In this document: in pieces, positions 1-9,329 of the stretch | Layout of the letters: the number at the start of each line of letters is the position of its first letter | Position numbering within the stretch: the first letter of the stretch is position 1 | Assembly (NCBI GenBank): GCA_016212515.1 | Contig: JACRFZ010000079.1 | Span: 1-52,746 of the forward strand | Length of the DNA: 52,746 bases | Reading direction: 5' to 3' | From: Candidatus Melainabacteria bacterium | GTDB taxonomy: Bacteria; Cyanobacteriota; Vampirovibrionia; Obscuribacterales; Obscuribacteraceae | Program-made: the position numbers and the translations under genes | The notes under the pieces: generated by a model | What the model was told of the DNA's origin: nothing | The model's database searches: none | Seen by the model: only the letters and a program-made list of their open reading frames with translations

Positions 1-176
1 GCAACGACGATTCCGATCAGTGAGCATTCTGATAAGAAATTAAGTCGCCGCCGCTCCTGAAAAAACGGCGTTTTTCTGAAGCTGCCGCCAACAGACGGCA
101 AATTTAGAAATTTCAGGACAAAGGTTATTGTGACATTGTCTATATTTTTGTTTATATTTTTGACTGACATTGGTTC

Positions 177-182
177 TATAAT
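177..182 (+). promoter_or_regulatory. -10 box candidate for proline dehydrogenase gene
   Basis: A perfect TATAAT lies about 50 bases upstream of the ATG at 235. I see no good -35 box at 17-base spacing: a TTGACT at 160-165 sits only 11 bases away. If used, transcription would start near 190, inside the longer GTG-initiated frame that opens at 130, which favours the ATG at 235 as the true start. Confidence 0.4.
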
Positions 183-234
183 CCCTGTTGAAAACCAGTC
201 GGAATTTACTCCTCGGGGGATTCAAGACCACTTT

Positions 235-1374
235 ATGGCTCTCAAAACACCAGTCAAGCAAGGCGGCACCATTAGTTCGAAAGCCGGCCAGACGAAGGCA
301 AATCCGGGAACTCAAATGAAGCAAGGGAAAGTCCAGGCGCAGACCGCGGCAAGCGGCAAATCTATTTTCGACGCCATCCCCATTTCACTGGTTCTCTATC
401 TGGCCAAACCGTATCTGGCTGGAGAAACGAAGGAAGAAGCTCTGGCCATCGCCCACGCTCTCTACCAGGAAAACAAGTATTCCGCCACCCTCGACATACT
501 CGGGGAAGACGCTTCCAAAGATAGTGACTGCGATGCGTCGGTGCAACACTACAAAGAGCTAATCAAACTGATAGCCGACAAGCCCCTCGAACTGCCTGAG
601 AGTGAAGCCAGGCGCCAGCCGACGGTCTCCTTCAAGCCCTCCATGTTCGCCACCAAAGCCCCAAGCGTGGGCATGGTGCGCAGCGCTGAATTAGACAAAG
701 CCTACAACCGCATCGAAACCCTGGTGGGTTTTGCCGAGAGCCTAGGCGTGAGAGTAACCCTGGAAGCCGAGGACCATCGCTGGACCGATTTCCACCTTGA
801 GACCTATTTCTCACTGATTGAATCGGGCTACAAAAATGTCGGCACGGTCATACAAACCAGGCTCTTCCGCACTCAGAAAGATTTGAAGCGCTTTGACGAA
901 CGCATGCGCACCCGGGTGGTAATCGGTATCTATAACGAACCAGGCACCATTGCCCACACTGAAAAACCGATAATGAAAGATCTGCTGGTCAAGTACAGCC
1001 GTGAACTACTGGCCCGGGGAACCTATGTAGAAGTAGCCACCCACGACACACAGTGTCTGGCTAATTTTTTCGCCGCCACAGTCACCGACCGCGTCGAACC
1101 CCATCGCTTCGAAACTCAGTATTTGCAAGGTGTGCCGCGTAAGCGTTTCCAGCAGGCCCTGGTGAGCGGTCAACTATTTGCCGGCGAAGAATATAAGAAA
1201 GTGCAGGAAGCCCAGAAATTTCTTGCCAATCTGGCCGAGCAAGGGGTGCTGGTTCGCATGTATCTGCCCTTCGGCGAAGGTAAGGTGGCCGGAGCCTATT
1301 GTCGCCGCCGCCTGAAAGAAAATCCCAACATGATTACTTATGGCATCAAAAACCTGCTCAAACTGGATAGTTAG
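235..1374 (+). CDS. Proline dehydrogenase (monofunctional, PutA-alpha type)
   Basis: Predicted FAD enzyme that oxidises L-proline to pyrroline-5-carboxylate, the first step of proline catabolism. The 379-residue product has an N-terminal helical region with GEDAS near residues 90-94. The TIM-barrel follows, with EDHRW at about 179-183, ATHD at 268-271, YLQGVPRKR at 296-304, and a C-terminal stretch MYLPFGEGK then RRRLKENPN that matches the substrate-binding motif of the PRODH family. The frame is open to a GTG at 130, but the ATG at 235 follows a purine-rich stretch and lies downstream of a TATAAT. The first 45 residues are Lys/Gln/Gly-rich and probably unstructured. No pyrroline-5-carboxylate dehydrogenase is adjacent, so the second step must be encoded elsewhere. 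Glutamate dehydrogenase at 21,962 would complete proline to 2-oxoglutarate. Family assignment is firm; exact start is not. Confidence 0.85.
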   Translation: MALKTPVKQGGTISSKAGQTKANPGTQMKQGKVQAQTAASGKSIFDAIPISLVLYLAKPYLAGETKEEALAIAHALYQENKYSATLDILGEDASKDSDCDASVQHYKELIKLIADKPLELPESEARRQPTVSFKPSMFATKAPSVGMVRSAELDKAYNRIETLVGFAESLGVRVTLEAEDHRWTDFHLETYFSLIESGYKNVGTVIQTRLFRTQKDLKRFDERMRTRVVIGIYNEPGTIAHTEKPIMKDLLVKYSRELLARGTYVEVATHDTQCLANFFAATVTDRVEPHRFETQYLQGVPRKRFQQALVSGQLFAGEEYKKVQEAQKFLANLAEQGVLVRMYLPFGEGKVAGAYCRRRLKENPNMITYGIKNLLKLDS

Positions 1375-1411
1375 TTCGGTTCAGTTCGGCCAAGTTCTCA
1401 CAGGTCTTAAT

Positions 1412-2320
1412 TCAGAAGGTTACACCTGACTCCCGCGCCACCTCATCGGCGTGGTAACTGCTGCGCACCAGCGGACCGGAAAAGACTGAGGCAAAACCCA
1501 GTTTTTTTCCGAAGGCGGCGTATTCCGCAAAGCGAGATGGTTCAACAAAACGAGCCACCGGCAAGTGTTTGGGCGTGGGCTGCATGTACTGGCCGATGGT
1601 GACGATATCCACGCCGGACTCTTTCAGATCTTTCAAGACTGAAAGTACTTCCTCATCTTCTTCACCAAGACCGACCATGAGCCCCGACTTGGTGGTCATA
1701 CCGGCGTCTTTGCAGCGCCGCAAAAGGGCAAGGGAACGCTCATAATTGCCCTGGGGACGCACCGGCAAATAGAGCCTCGGCACGGTTTCAATGTTGTGAT
1801 TAAGTACATCGGGGCGGGCCCCTATGACTATTTCCAGGTTGTCCCAGTTGCCCATGAAGTCTGGAATCAAGACTTCAATTTTGCTGTGGGACTTTTGCCT
1901 GACAGCTTCGATAGTAGCGGCCCAGACGGCAGCACCGCCGTCTTTCAATTCGTCGCGATTGACGGAAGTGATAACCGTGTAATTGAGGTTCATGCGGCTG
2001 ACGGCCTCAGCCACTCGCCCTGGTTCTTCCAGATCAAGCTCAGTGGGCTTGCCGGTAATGACATTGCAAAAGCCACAACTGCGAGTACAGACATTACCGA
2101 GAATCATAAAAGTGGCCGTGGCCCGCGACCAGCATTCGCCCCGGTTCGGACAGGCGGCCGACTCGCACACCGTGTGCAGTTTATGCTCGTCAATGAGGTT
2201 TTTGACCCGCCAGTAGGGCTCGCCCGTGGGCAACTTCACCTTGAGCCAGGGCGGCTTGGGAAGCGGGTTTTGCCCCTCTTCTCGGACCACATCGACCACA
2301 CCATCGCCTTTATTATTCAT
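1412..2320 (-). CDS. lipA: Lipoyl synthase LipA
   Basis: Radical SAM enzyme that inserts two sulfur atoms into protein-bound octanoyl groups to make lipoyl cofactors. The 302-residue protein has the two diagnostic cysteine sets: the auxiliary cluster motif C52-X4-C57-X5-C63 (CESAACPNRGEC) and the radical SAM motif C78-X3-C82-X2-C85 (CTRSCGFC). The C-terminal GPLVRSSYHADE contains the RSSY signature whose serine ligates the auxiliary cluster. Length is typical. It is transcribed divergently from the pyruvate dehydrogenase operon, whose E2 subunit carries a lipoyl domain, so the context agrees with the biochemical role. No lipB or lplA is visible nearby. Confidence 0.97.
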   Translation of the reverse strand: MNNKGDGVVDVVREEGQNPLPKPPWLKVKLPTGEPYWRVKNLIDEHKLHTVCESAACPNRGECWSRATATFMILGNVCTRSCGFCNVITGKPTELDLEEPGRVAEAVSRMNLNYTVITSVNRDELKDGGAAVWAATIEAVRQKSHSKIEVLIPDFMGNWDNLEIVIGARPDVLNHNIETVPRLYLPVRPQGNYERSLALLRRCKDAGMTTKSGLMVGLGEEDEEVLSVLKDLKESGVDIVTIGQYMQPTPKHLPVARFVEPSRFAEYAAFGKKLGFASVFSGPLVRSSYHADEVARESGVTF

Positions 2321-2497
2321 TCAGCTTTTCGCCCCACAACTGGGTTTTAGACTGCGCCTAACAAGAATTTAGACAGCGCAAATCAAGATCACGGCATCAA
2401 TATATGACATACTTTCCCTGGTATGACGAACTACGTCAAGTATCCGCTCAAAGCAAAACCTAACTCTGTGCAGCAGTCTCTAAAGGTGGTCACAGCC

Positions 2498-3634
2498 ATG
2501 CCAAGAAAACCAATCGAGCTTCCCCAGATTGAATACATGTCAATCCTTGATGAGGACGCCGTAGTCGATAAAGCCCTGGAGCCCAAAATTGCCGAAGAAG
2601 AGCTCAAGAATATCTACCGCTACATGCTTCTGGCCAGGCGCACCGACGAGCGCATGCTCATGATGCAAAGGCAGGGTCGCCTCGGCACCTTCCCCCAATC
2701 TTCGGGACACGAAGCGATCTCCATGGGTTCTTGCATTCACCTCAAGAAAAGCGACTGGCATGTTCCGGCTTACCGTGAACTGGCCGGACTTCTTTATCGC
2801 GGTTGGAGCATCGACAGCACCTTGCTTTACTGGAACGGCTTCGAAGAAGGAGCCAGACCGCCGGAGGGAGTCAACGACCTACCGGTTTGTGTTCCCATTG
2901 CCAGCCAACTTCTGCACGCCGCCGGTATCGGCATGGGCATGAATCTGCGTGGCGAGAAAGGCGTGGTCATGACCTATTTCGGCGACGGCGCTTCCTCCGA
3001 AGGCGATACCCACGAAGCCATGAACTTTGCCGCCGTCTATCAAGCACCGGTGGTCTTCATGTGCTTGAACAACCAGTACGCCATCTCGGTACCCCTCTCC
3101 AAACAGATGCGTAACGCCACCCTCGCTCAGAGAGCCATCGCCTACGGTATGCCCGGCATCAGAGTAGACGGCAACGACGTTCTAGCCGTCTATGTGGCCG
3201 CCAAAGAAGCCGTGGAAAGAGCCAGAGCCGGCGAAGGACCAACTCTAATAGAAGGTCTCACCTACCGCTTCACCCCCCACACCACCGCCGACGATCCCAA
3301 ACGTTATCGCTCGGAAGAAGAGTGCAATCTCTGGACCAAACGCGAACCCCTCAACCGCTTCAAAAAGTACCTGCTCAACAAGGGCGTCTACACTGAAGCG
3401 CAACTGACCGCCCTGGAAGAAGAACTCGACGCCGAAATCAAAGCCGCCATTGCCAGAACGGAAGCGGCAGCAGTTTCGGAGGAGCTTTCCAATCCGCTTG
3501 CCATGTTCGACTATCTCTATGCCGACATGCCTCCTTACCTGAATGAACAGCGGGAAGAATTGAAATCCCACCTGGAAAAACAAAAAGCGAAAGCCGGCAA
3601 AAGCCCGCAACACGCTTCCGGCACCGCCAGGTAA
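2498..3634 (+). CDS. pdhA: Pyruvate dehydrogenase E1 component, alpha subunit
   Basis: ThDP-dependent E1 alpha subunit that, with E1 beta, decarboxylates pyruvate and reductively acetylates the E2 lipoyl group. The ThDP/Mg motif is GDGASSEGDTHEAMNFA, ending in NNQYAIS, and the substrate-channel segment RQGRLGTFPQSSGHEA is typical of Gram-positive/cyanobacterial-type E1 alpha. The frame extends to an ATG at 2423. I prefer the ATG at 2498 because AAAGGTGGT at 2482-2490 is an excellent ribosome binding site seven bases before it, while 2423 has none; the resulting 378 residues fit the family. It is first in a four-gene operon (E1a, E1b, E2, E3). A branched-chain 2-oxoacid dehydrogenase role cannot be excluded from sequence alone, but the divergent lipA and single full gene set favour pyruvate. 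Confidence 0.9.
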   Translation: MPRKPIELPQIEYMSILDEDAVVDKALEPKIAEEELKNIYRYMLLARRTDERMLMMQRQGRLGTFPQSSGHEAISMGSCIHLKKSDWHVPAYRELAGLLYRGWSIDSTLLYWNGFEEGARPPEGVNDLPVCVPIASQLLHAAGIGMGMNLRGEKGVVMTYFGDGASSEGDTHEAMNFAAVYQAPVVFMCLNNQYAISVPLSKQMRNATLAQRAIAYGMPGIRVDGNDVLAVYVAAKEAVERARAGEGPTLIEGLTYRFTPHTTADDPKRYRSEEECNLWTKREPLNRFKKYLLNKGVYTEAQLTALEEELDAEIKAAIARTEAAAVSEELSNPLAMFDYLYADMPPYLNEQREELKSHLEKQKAKAGKSPQHASGTAR

Positions 3635-3687
3635 GCGGCAGACTTTTAGCGACAAGACTTAGAAATTTACTGAGGAGATTCAAGTCA

Positions 3688-4668
3688 ATGGCTCTTATGA
3701 ATATGGCAAAGTCCATCAACCTCGCCCTTTTTGAGGCAATGGAAAGAGACGAAAGAGTTATCGTCATGGGTGAAGACGTGGGACCCGATGAAGGCGTTTT
3801 CCGCATCACCGAGGGACTCTTTCACAAGTTCGGCGAAAAGCGAGTGCTCGACACCCCCCTGGCCGAATCAGGTATTGTGGGCACCGCCATCGGTATGGCA
3901 ATGTACGGCATGAAACCGGTCTGCGAAATTCAGTTTTCCGGTTTCGACTACTACAGCTTCCACCAGTTGGAATGCCACGCCTCCCGTTTCAGAAACCGCA
4001 CCCGCGGCAGACTGTCGGTGCCGATGGTGATGCGCGCCCCCTACGGCGGCGGTATCCGCGCCCTCGAGCACCATTCCGAAAGCCGGGAAGCAATCTATGC
4101 CCACACCCCCGGTCTGAAAGTAGTGATTCCCTCCGGTCCCCGCAATGCCCGCGCCCTGTTGCACAGCGCCATTCAAGATCCGGATCCGGTGATCTATTAC
4201 GAGCCCAAAGCTATTTATCGCCTCTTCAAAGAAGAAGTGCCTGAAAAGATGGAGACTCTTCCCATCGGTCAATCCAACATTGTCAAAGAAGGCAAAGATC
4301 TGACCATAATTTCTTACGGTGCTTCCCTGAGAGCGGCCCTGGAAGCCGTGGAACTGCTGGAAGAAGAAGACGGTGTGAAAGCCGAACTGATAGATCTGCT
4401 CACCATCGCGCCCCTGGACGCTACCTTGATTGTGGAATCCATCAAGAAGACCGGACGGGCCGTAATCGTGCACGAAGGTCCGCGCACTTGCGGTCTTGGT
4501 GCCGAGGTAGTAGCCCGGGTCAATGAAGCCGCCTTCCTCTACCTGGAAGCACCAATCAGAAGGGTGACCGGCTTCGACACACCTATCCCTTATTTCTCGA
4601 AAGAGCGGTTCTATCTGCCAGACGCTGAAAGAGTGGTAGCGGCCTGCCGCGAAACCCTCTCATTCTAG
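3688..4668 (+). CDS. pdhB: Pyruvate dehydrogenase E1 component, beta subunit
   Basis: Transketolase-like beta subunit (326 residues) forming the heterotetrameric E1 with the preceding gene. The N-terminal motif GEDVGPDEGVFRITEGL and the segment DTPLAESGIVGTAIGMA hold the conserved glutamate that activates the thiazolium ring of ThDP. The C-terminal transketolase C domain ends with TGFDTPIPYFSKERFYLPD, a hallmark of E1 beta. A clear ribosome binding site, TGAGGAG, precedes the ATG. The gap of 53 bases to pdhA and 31 bases to the E2 gene supports co-transcription. Confidence 0.95.
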   Translation: MALMNMAKSINLALFEAMERDERVIVMGEDVGPDEGVFRITEGLFHKFGEKRVLDTPLAESGIVGTAIGMAMYGMKPVCEIQFSGFDYYSFHQLECHASRFRNRTRGRLSVPMVMRAPYGGGIRALEHHSESREAIYAHTPGLKVVIPSGPRNARALLHSAIQDPDPVIYYEPKAIYRLFKEEVPEKMETLPIGQSNIVKEGKDLTIISYGASLRAALEAVELLEEEDGVKAELIDLLTIAPLDATLIVESIKKTGRAVIVHEGPRTCGLGAEVVARVNEAAFLYLEAPIRRVTGFDTPIPYFSKERFYLPDAERVVAACRETLSF

Positions 4669-4699
4669 TCAATCGCTCAAATCTTTCAGGAGTATTTCA

Positions 4700-6124
4700 A
4701 TGACAGTCGATTTCAAACTGCCGGACCTAGGCGAAGGAATTCACGAAGCCGAGATCATTGCCGTCAAAGTCAAAGAAGGCGATACGATCAAGGAAGACCA
4801 GCCGATTCTGGAAGTGGAAACTGATAAAGCCGTGGTGGAAATTCCTTCACCCTATGGCGGCACCATCGCCAAGGTGCATGTGACCGCCGGGCAACTGGTC
4901 ACCGTTGGCAGTGTCATGGTCAGCTACAACCTGGGCAGCGAGAAAGCAGCCGCCCCCGCCCAGACAGCCGCTCAGACCGCTGCAGCACCGGCGGAAACCG
5001 CCTCCACCCAAATGGCCGCCACATCCTCCAGACCCGCACCGGCCGTAGTGCCGGCCCAACTGGTGGCAGCCGGCAACGGTAAAAATGCCGTCATTGAAAG
5101 AGATCGCTCCCGTCCCGTACCGGCCACACCGGCAACCAGAAGACTGGCTCGGGAACTGGGCATCGATCTTTACACCGTAGCAGGCAGCGGACCGGCCGGA
5201 AGAGTCTTGAAAGAAGACATCATGGCTTACGCCGCCGGCACCCTGGAAAGCCGCATGCAAGCTTCGACCGGCCCCGGCCAGGCCCCAACGGCGCCGGTGC
5301 AAACTTCCATGAAAGACAAATTCGGCGGCAGTGAAACTGCCGGCGGCGGCGGTCCGCTGCGCTCCGGTATGGGCACGGCAGAAGCCGTGGATTATCCTGA
5401 TTTCGCTAAATACGGACCGGTGGAAAGACTGCCGCTCAAGTCAATCAGGCGCAAAATCGCCATGAATATGACCCAGGCCTGGACCCATATTCCGCATGTC
5501 ACCCACTATGATGAAGCCGACGTCACCGCCCTTTCGGCGGCTATTCCCAAATATGAAGCGGAATTCGCCAAGCGCGCCGGCAACCCGAAAGTAAGACCGA
5601 CATTGACGGTTTTTGCCTTGAAAGCCATCGCCAGCGCCCTGGAAAAATACCCGCAATTCAACTCCAGCCTGGATGAAAACACCGGTGAAATCGTGGTCAA
5701 ACACTATTTCAATATCGGAGTAGCCGTGGCTACCGAGCGCGGCTTGATTGTGCCGGTGATCCGCGACGTAGACAAGAAAAGCTTCTTTGATATTGCCGTG
5801 GAATTGCAGGAAATAGCGGAGAAGACCAGGACCGGCAAAATTGAGCTGGAGAGGCTCTCCGGCGGCACTTTCACCTTGACGAATATCGGTGCCATCGGCG
5901 GCACCAGTATGTCACCTATGATCAACTTCCCGGAAGCAGCCATTCTCGGCATGGCCAGAGCCTCTCAAAAACCAATTGTGAAAGACGGACAAATTGCCGT
6001 GGGCACCATCTTGCCCCTGGCTCTTTCCTTCGATCACAGACTGGCTGACGGAGCGGAAGCCGCCTACTTTGTCAGACACGTGGTGGAGAGACTGGAAGAT
6101 CCCATCAAGTTTCTGCTCGGCTAA
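4700..6124 (+). CDS. pdhC: Dihydrolipoamide acetyltransferase (E2) of pyruvate dehydrogenase
   Basis: E2 core enzyme that moves the acetyl group from lipoamide to CoA. Domain order in 474 residues: one N-terminal lipoyl domain (about 1-78) with lipoylation lysine K43 in EVETDKAVVEIP; an Ala/Pro/Thr-rich flexible linker (about 85-135); a peripheral subunit-binding domain (about 138-178, TPATRRLARELGIDL then GPAGRVLKEDI); a second linker; and the catalytic domain (about 240-474) ending with SFDHRLADGAEAAYF, which contains the acyltransferase H446 and D450. Only one lipoyl domain is present, as in many bacteria. CAGGAG stands before the ATG. K43 should be the substrate of the lipA product encoded divergently. 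Confidence 0.95.
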   Translation: MTVDFKLPDLGEGIHEAEIIAVKVKEGDTIKEDQPILEVETDKAVVEIPSPYGGTIAKVHVTAGQLVTVGSVMVSYNLGSEKAAAPAQTAAQTAAAPAETASTQMAATSSRPAPAVVPAQLVAAGNGKNAVIERDRSRPVPATPATRRLARELGIDLYTVAGSGPAGRVLKEDIMAYAAGTLESRMQASTGPGQAPTAPVQTSMKDKFGGSETAGGGGPLRSGMGTAEAVDYPDFAKYGPVERLPLKSIRRKIAMNMTQAWTHIPHVTHYDEADVTALSAAIPKYEAEFAKRAGNPKVRPTLTVFALKAIASALEKYPQFNSSLDENTGEIVVKHYFNIGVAVATERGLIVPVIRDVDKKSFFDIAVELQEIAEKTRTGKIELERLSGGTFTLTNIGAIGGTSMSPMINFPEAAILGMARASQKPIVKDGQIAVGTILPLALSFDHRLADGAEAAYFVRHVVERLEDPIKFLLG

Positions 6125-6168
6125 AGAGCGCCCAAGAACGCATCACCATTTAATTTGAGGAGTCGACC

Positions 6169-7638
6169 ATGGTTGTTGGAGAAATGGTTCAGGAAGTGGA
6201 CGTAGCCGTCATAGGCGGCGGTCCCGGCGGCTATACGGCGGCCCTGAGAGCAGCCGAGCTGGGGCTGCGCACCATCCTCGTTGATGCCCAGCCCAAACCA
6301 GGCGGTGTCTGCCTGCACATGGGCTGTATCCCCTCCAAGTCGCTCCTCCATGCGGCGGAAGTTCTTGATTCAGCCAAACAAGCCGGCAAAATTGGTATCA
6401 CCTTCGGCGAACCCAAAATTGATATCAAAACCCTGAGAGATTGGAAGCAGAGCGTTCTCGACAAGTTGGCCGGCGGCATCGTCGGCATGTGCAAAAGTGC
6501 CGGAGTGGAAATCCTGAACGGCAAAGCCATCTTTCAAGATTCCCGCTCGGTGAGAGTGGACTGCCCCGGCGAAAGTGCAGTGCGCATCAAGTTCAAGCAT
6601 TGCATCCTGGCCACCGGATCGCGCCCCACTCAGTTGCCCAAACTCTTTGCCAATCCCGAGGACATGAACTCCGAACGGGTCATGGATTCCACCTCCGCCC
6701 TGGCTCTCAAAGACATTCCCAAAAAACTGGTGGTGATAGGCGGCGGTTACATCGGTCTGGAACTGGGCACGGTCTATGCTTCCCTCGGCTCGGAAGTGAC
6801 CGTGATAGAAATGACCGACGGACTTCTACCCGGAGCCGACCGCGATCTGGTCAAACCCCTGGCCGCCAAGTTGACTGAACTCTTCAAAGGCATCCACCTG
6901 AGCACCAAAGTAACGGGCATCAAAGTGACGGACAAAGGCGTGGAAATTTCCGTGGAAGGCAAAGACCTGCCCGAAAAAATCAGCGCCGATAAAGTACTTA
7001 TCTCGGTTGGTCGACGGCCGAATTCCGACGGAATCGGTCTTGAAAACACGGAAGTGGAAATCGACCAGTTCGGCTTCGTACCCTCCGATGAAAGCTGCCG
7101 CACCAGAGACAAACGCATCCTCTCCATCGGCGACATCTCCGGCCAGCCCATGCTGGCCCACCGTGCCATACGTCAGGGCTACGTAGCCGCCGAAGTGCTG
7201 GCCGGCAAGCCCTCCCGCTTCGACAACCGGGTCATACCGGCTGTGGTCTTCACGGAACCGGAAGTAGCCTGGTGCGGACTAACCGAAGGAGAAGCCAAAG
7301 CCAAAGGACTGGAGTTTCAAGTAGCTCGCTTCCCCTGGTCGGCCTCCGGCAGGGCCATGACCCTGGGCGGCGCCGCCGCCTCCACCAAGATTCTCTTCGC
7401 CACGGACAGCCAGGAAATTCTGGGGGTAGGCATCGTGGGACCCCGGGCCGGGGATCTCATTTCCGAGGCCTGCCTGGCCATCGAAATGGGCGCCGTGCTG
7501 GAAGACCTGATTGTTACAATTCACCCTCACCCCACCCTCTCAGAAACCCTGAACGAGGCGAGCCTGTCAGCCATGGCCAGGTTGGACCGGGCCCGGGCTA
7601 AGGAAATAGAGAAACAAATTACATCTACCCAGGGTTAA
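6169..7638 (+). CDS. lpdA: Dihydrolipoamide dehydrogenase (E3)
   Basis: FAD flavoprotein that reoxidises dihydrolipoamide with NAD+. The 489-residue protein has the FAD-binding GGGPGGYTAALRAAELG near the N terminus and the redox disulfide C48/C53 in GGVCLHMGCIPSKSLL. The NAD Rossmann motif is VVIGGGYIGLELGTVYASLG, and the C-terminal catalytic dyad H454/E459 lies in HPHPTLSE. TGAGGAG precedes the ATG. It is the last gene of the pdh operon, followed by a probable intrinsic terminator. The usual asparagine after the first cysteine motif (CLNVGC) is histidine-methionine here, a mild variation. Confidence 0.96.
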   Translation: MVVGEMVQEVDVAVIGGGPGGYTAALRAAELGLRTILVDAQPKPGGVCLHMGCIPSKSLLHAAEVLDSAKQAGKIGITFGEPKIDIKTLRDWKQSVLDKLAGGIVGMCKSAGVEILNGKAIFQDSRSVRVDCPGESAVRIKFKHCILATGSRPTQLPKLFANPEDMNSERVMDSTSALALKDIPKKLVVIGGGYIGLELGTVYASLGSEVTVIEMTDGLLPGADRDLVKPLAAKLTELFKGIHLSTKVTGIKVTDKGVEISVEGKDLPEKISADKVLISVGRRPNSDGIGLENTEVEIDQFGFVPSDESCRTRDKRILSIGDISGQPMLAHRAIRQGYVAAEVLAGKPSRFDNRVIPAVVFTEPEVAWCGLTEGEAKAKGLEFQVARFPWSASGRAMTLGGAAASTKILFATDSQEILGVGIVGPRAGDLISEACLAIEMGAVLEDLIVTIHPHPTLSETLNEASLSAMARLDRARAKEIEKQITSTQG

Positions 7639-7659
7639 ATTGCTTAGGGCGATTTTTTT
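7637..7659 (+). terminator. Probable intrinsic terminator of the pdh operon
   Basis: AAATTGC (7637-7643) can pair with GCGATTT (7649-7655) around a TTAGG loop, and the T run continues to 7659. The stem is only seven pairs with one G-T wobble, so it is weak, but its position overlapping the lpdA stop codon and the T-tract fit a terminator. Confidence 0.45.
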
Positions 7660-7878
7660 GCGGGCATAGCCTTAATGGTGGTATCGCCGCTGCGCTAGAA
7701 GCAATGGCCTTTCAGGTTTGCTTTGAGACTGCACGAGACTTCCGGCTGTAAAGTCAGAAACGCTCAGTCCGACTGATATTTTGTTTCCGGAATCTCTACC
7801 AAAAGTACTCAAGCGGGCCCATGAAGGATGCCATGGAGGCTACCATTATGGAGACTACTTTCCCGTTGAGAGGTAACG

Positions 7879-9300
7879 ATGCCAGAGGACAGTTCTCAAG
7901 CAAATCAAGCGGGGGGCTTCGGCTCTGCCGCCAATTTGATGATCGAAGCCCTGGAGAAAGCCAGCCTGGAGCTGGAAAATACAGTCAACCAGTGCTTGAA
8001 TCAACTCTCAACCTTCGCCGAAGGGCTTGACCAGAGCCTGGCCCTGCAGCTTGACAAAGTAGTCAAGCAGAGCAGCCACCTGGTGGACAGCCATGGCAAC
8101 GTCCTGGAAGCTAAAAGGGATGAAACCATAGACGGCATGGCCGAGTTGGAAGCGCGGGAGATGGAGAAGTTACTTTCCACTTCCTCCGATATGCGCAAGC
8201 AACTGGCGGCAAAAGTGCAAGCAGCCATGAAAGACCTGGCTGAAATCATGGATGCCCAGCTTAAAGAATTGATGGATCTGGTAGAGGCCCCTACTTCGGA
8301 CCTCCTGGAATTGAGCAAAAACAAAGCTCAAACCGTGGAAGCTGAAGGCAGAGATGCGGTGAAAGCAATCAAAGGTCACAGCCAGACTTACGAAGACAGT
8401 ATGTCGGATAAAGCGGCCGTGGTTGACGAAGAAGCAGCCATGGTCATCGAAAACTCCAAGGAAGAGGTAGACAAGCACCTGACCGTCTACTCCGACCAGT
8501 TCGATGAAAAGATAAGCGCCGTGCAAAACCAGCTTTCCGAGATTGTGGAAAAAGCCATCACAGACTTGCACCAGCTTTCCAACCGGGGCAAAGAAACCAT
8601 TTCTGAAGCCAAGGAAACCAATTTACAGGTTCTCTCCGAACAAATAGAACACTGGCAGGACCAGCTCGTCGCCCTGCGTGACCGCTTCCAGCAGTCCAGC
8701 CTGGAGCAACAGAGCAAACATCTCAAGTCTTACAACGAAGAAATTGAGCGCACTCTCATCTCGTCGCAAGAAGAAATCTCTCGCATCGCCCAGTCGGCAA
8801 GAAAGCGCATGACCGTCAACCAAAAGCTATTCATCAATACTTTGAGAAGAGCGGAGAGGCAGATTACCGACGACATAGAGCGCTTGCTCACCAAGTTCGA
8901 GGCAGCGATTGCCCAGGAGTCTCGAGTGCACTTGATGGTTTCGGGCGGCAAGCTCTCGGCCGGACCGGAAGTGCTGGAGAAACTGAGTAGCCGACTCAAG
9001 GCCCATGGCGCCGAGCTGGTAAAAACCTTCAAGACCCAGGTAGAGCAAACCGAGCAAGATTTCGCCCGCTCCTCCCAGGGCAGCAACGAACGCATAGAAA
9101 GCATTCGCCAATCATCAGTAGACGCCCTGGAAAAACAAGTGCGCATGATGCGCACCGACCTCGAGCGCATCACTAGAAATTTCCACACCGAGCTATCAGA
9201 CCTGAGCCTGAAGCTGCCGGTCATAGAAGAATCGGGACGCGCCGCCGCTCTTGCCGTAATGACTTACAAGAGCGCCATGCTCTCCCTGGAAAACGACTGA
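7879..9300 (+). CDS. Coiled-coil protein of unknown function (473 aa)
   Basis: I do not recognise a named family. After about 20 low-complexity residues the product is almost entirely alpha-helical heptad-like sequence rich in Glu, Lys, Gln, Ser and Leu, with no signal peptide, no membrane segment and one cysteine (NQCLN near residue 39). This suggests an elongated cytoplasmic coiled coil. The longest continuous helix-forming parts are about residues 20-370 and 385-450. The ATG at 7879 is preceded by GAGAGGTAACG. It opens a run of three adjacent same-strand coiled-coil genes (29- and 67-base gaps), so the three products probably act together, for example as a scaffold or filament. Resemblance to apolipoprotein/methyl-accepting helices is compositional only. 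Confidence 0.8.
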   Translation: MPEDSSQANQAGGFGSAANLMIEALEKASLELENTVNQCLNQLSTFAEGLDQSLALQLDKVVKQSSHLVDSHGNVLEAKRDETIDGMAELEAREMEKLLSTSSDMRKQLAAKVQAAMKDLAEIMDAQLKELMDLVEAPTSDLLELSKNKAQTVEAEGRDAVKAIKGHSQTYEDSMSDKAAVVDEEAAMVIENSKEEVDKHLTVYSDQFDEKISAVQNQLSEIVEKAITDLHQLSNRGKETISEAKETNLQVLSEQIEHWQDQLVALRDRFQQSSLEQQSKHLKSYNEEIERTLISSQEEISRIAQSARKRMTVNQKLFINTLRRAERQITDDIERLLTKFEAAIAQESRVHLMVSGGKLSAGPEVLEKLSSRLKAHGAELVKTFKTQVEQTEQDFARSSQGSNERIESIRQSSVDALEKQVRMMRTDLERITRNFHTELSDLSLKLPVIEESGRAAALAVMTYKSAMLSLEND

Positions 9301-9329
9301 TTGCCACAAACTGAAATGGGAATAAGAAG

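Noticed and set aside
1796..2350. Plus-strand open frame opposite lipA
   Set aside because: Shadow frame of a fully conserved gene with no motifs of its own.
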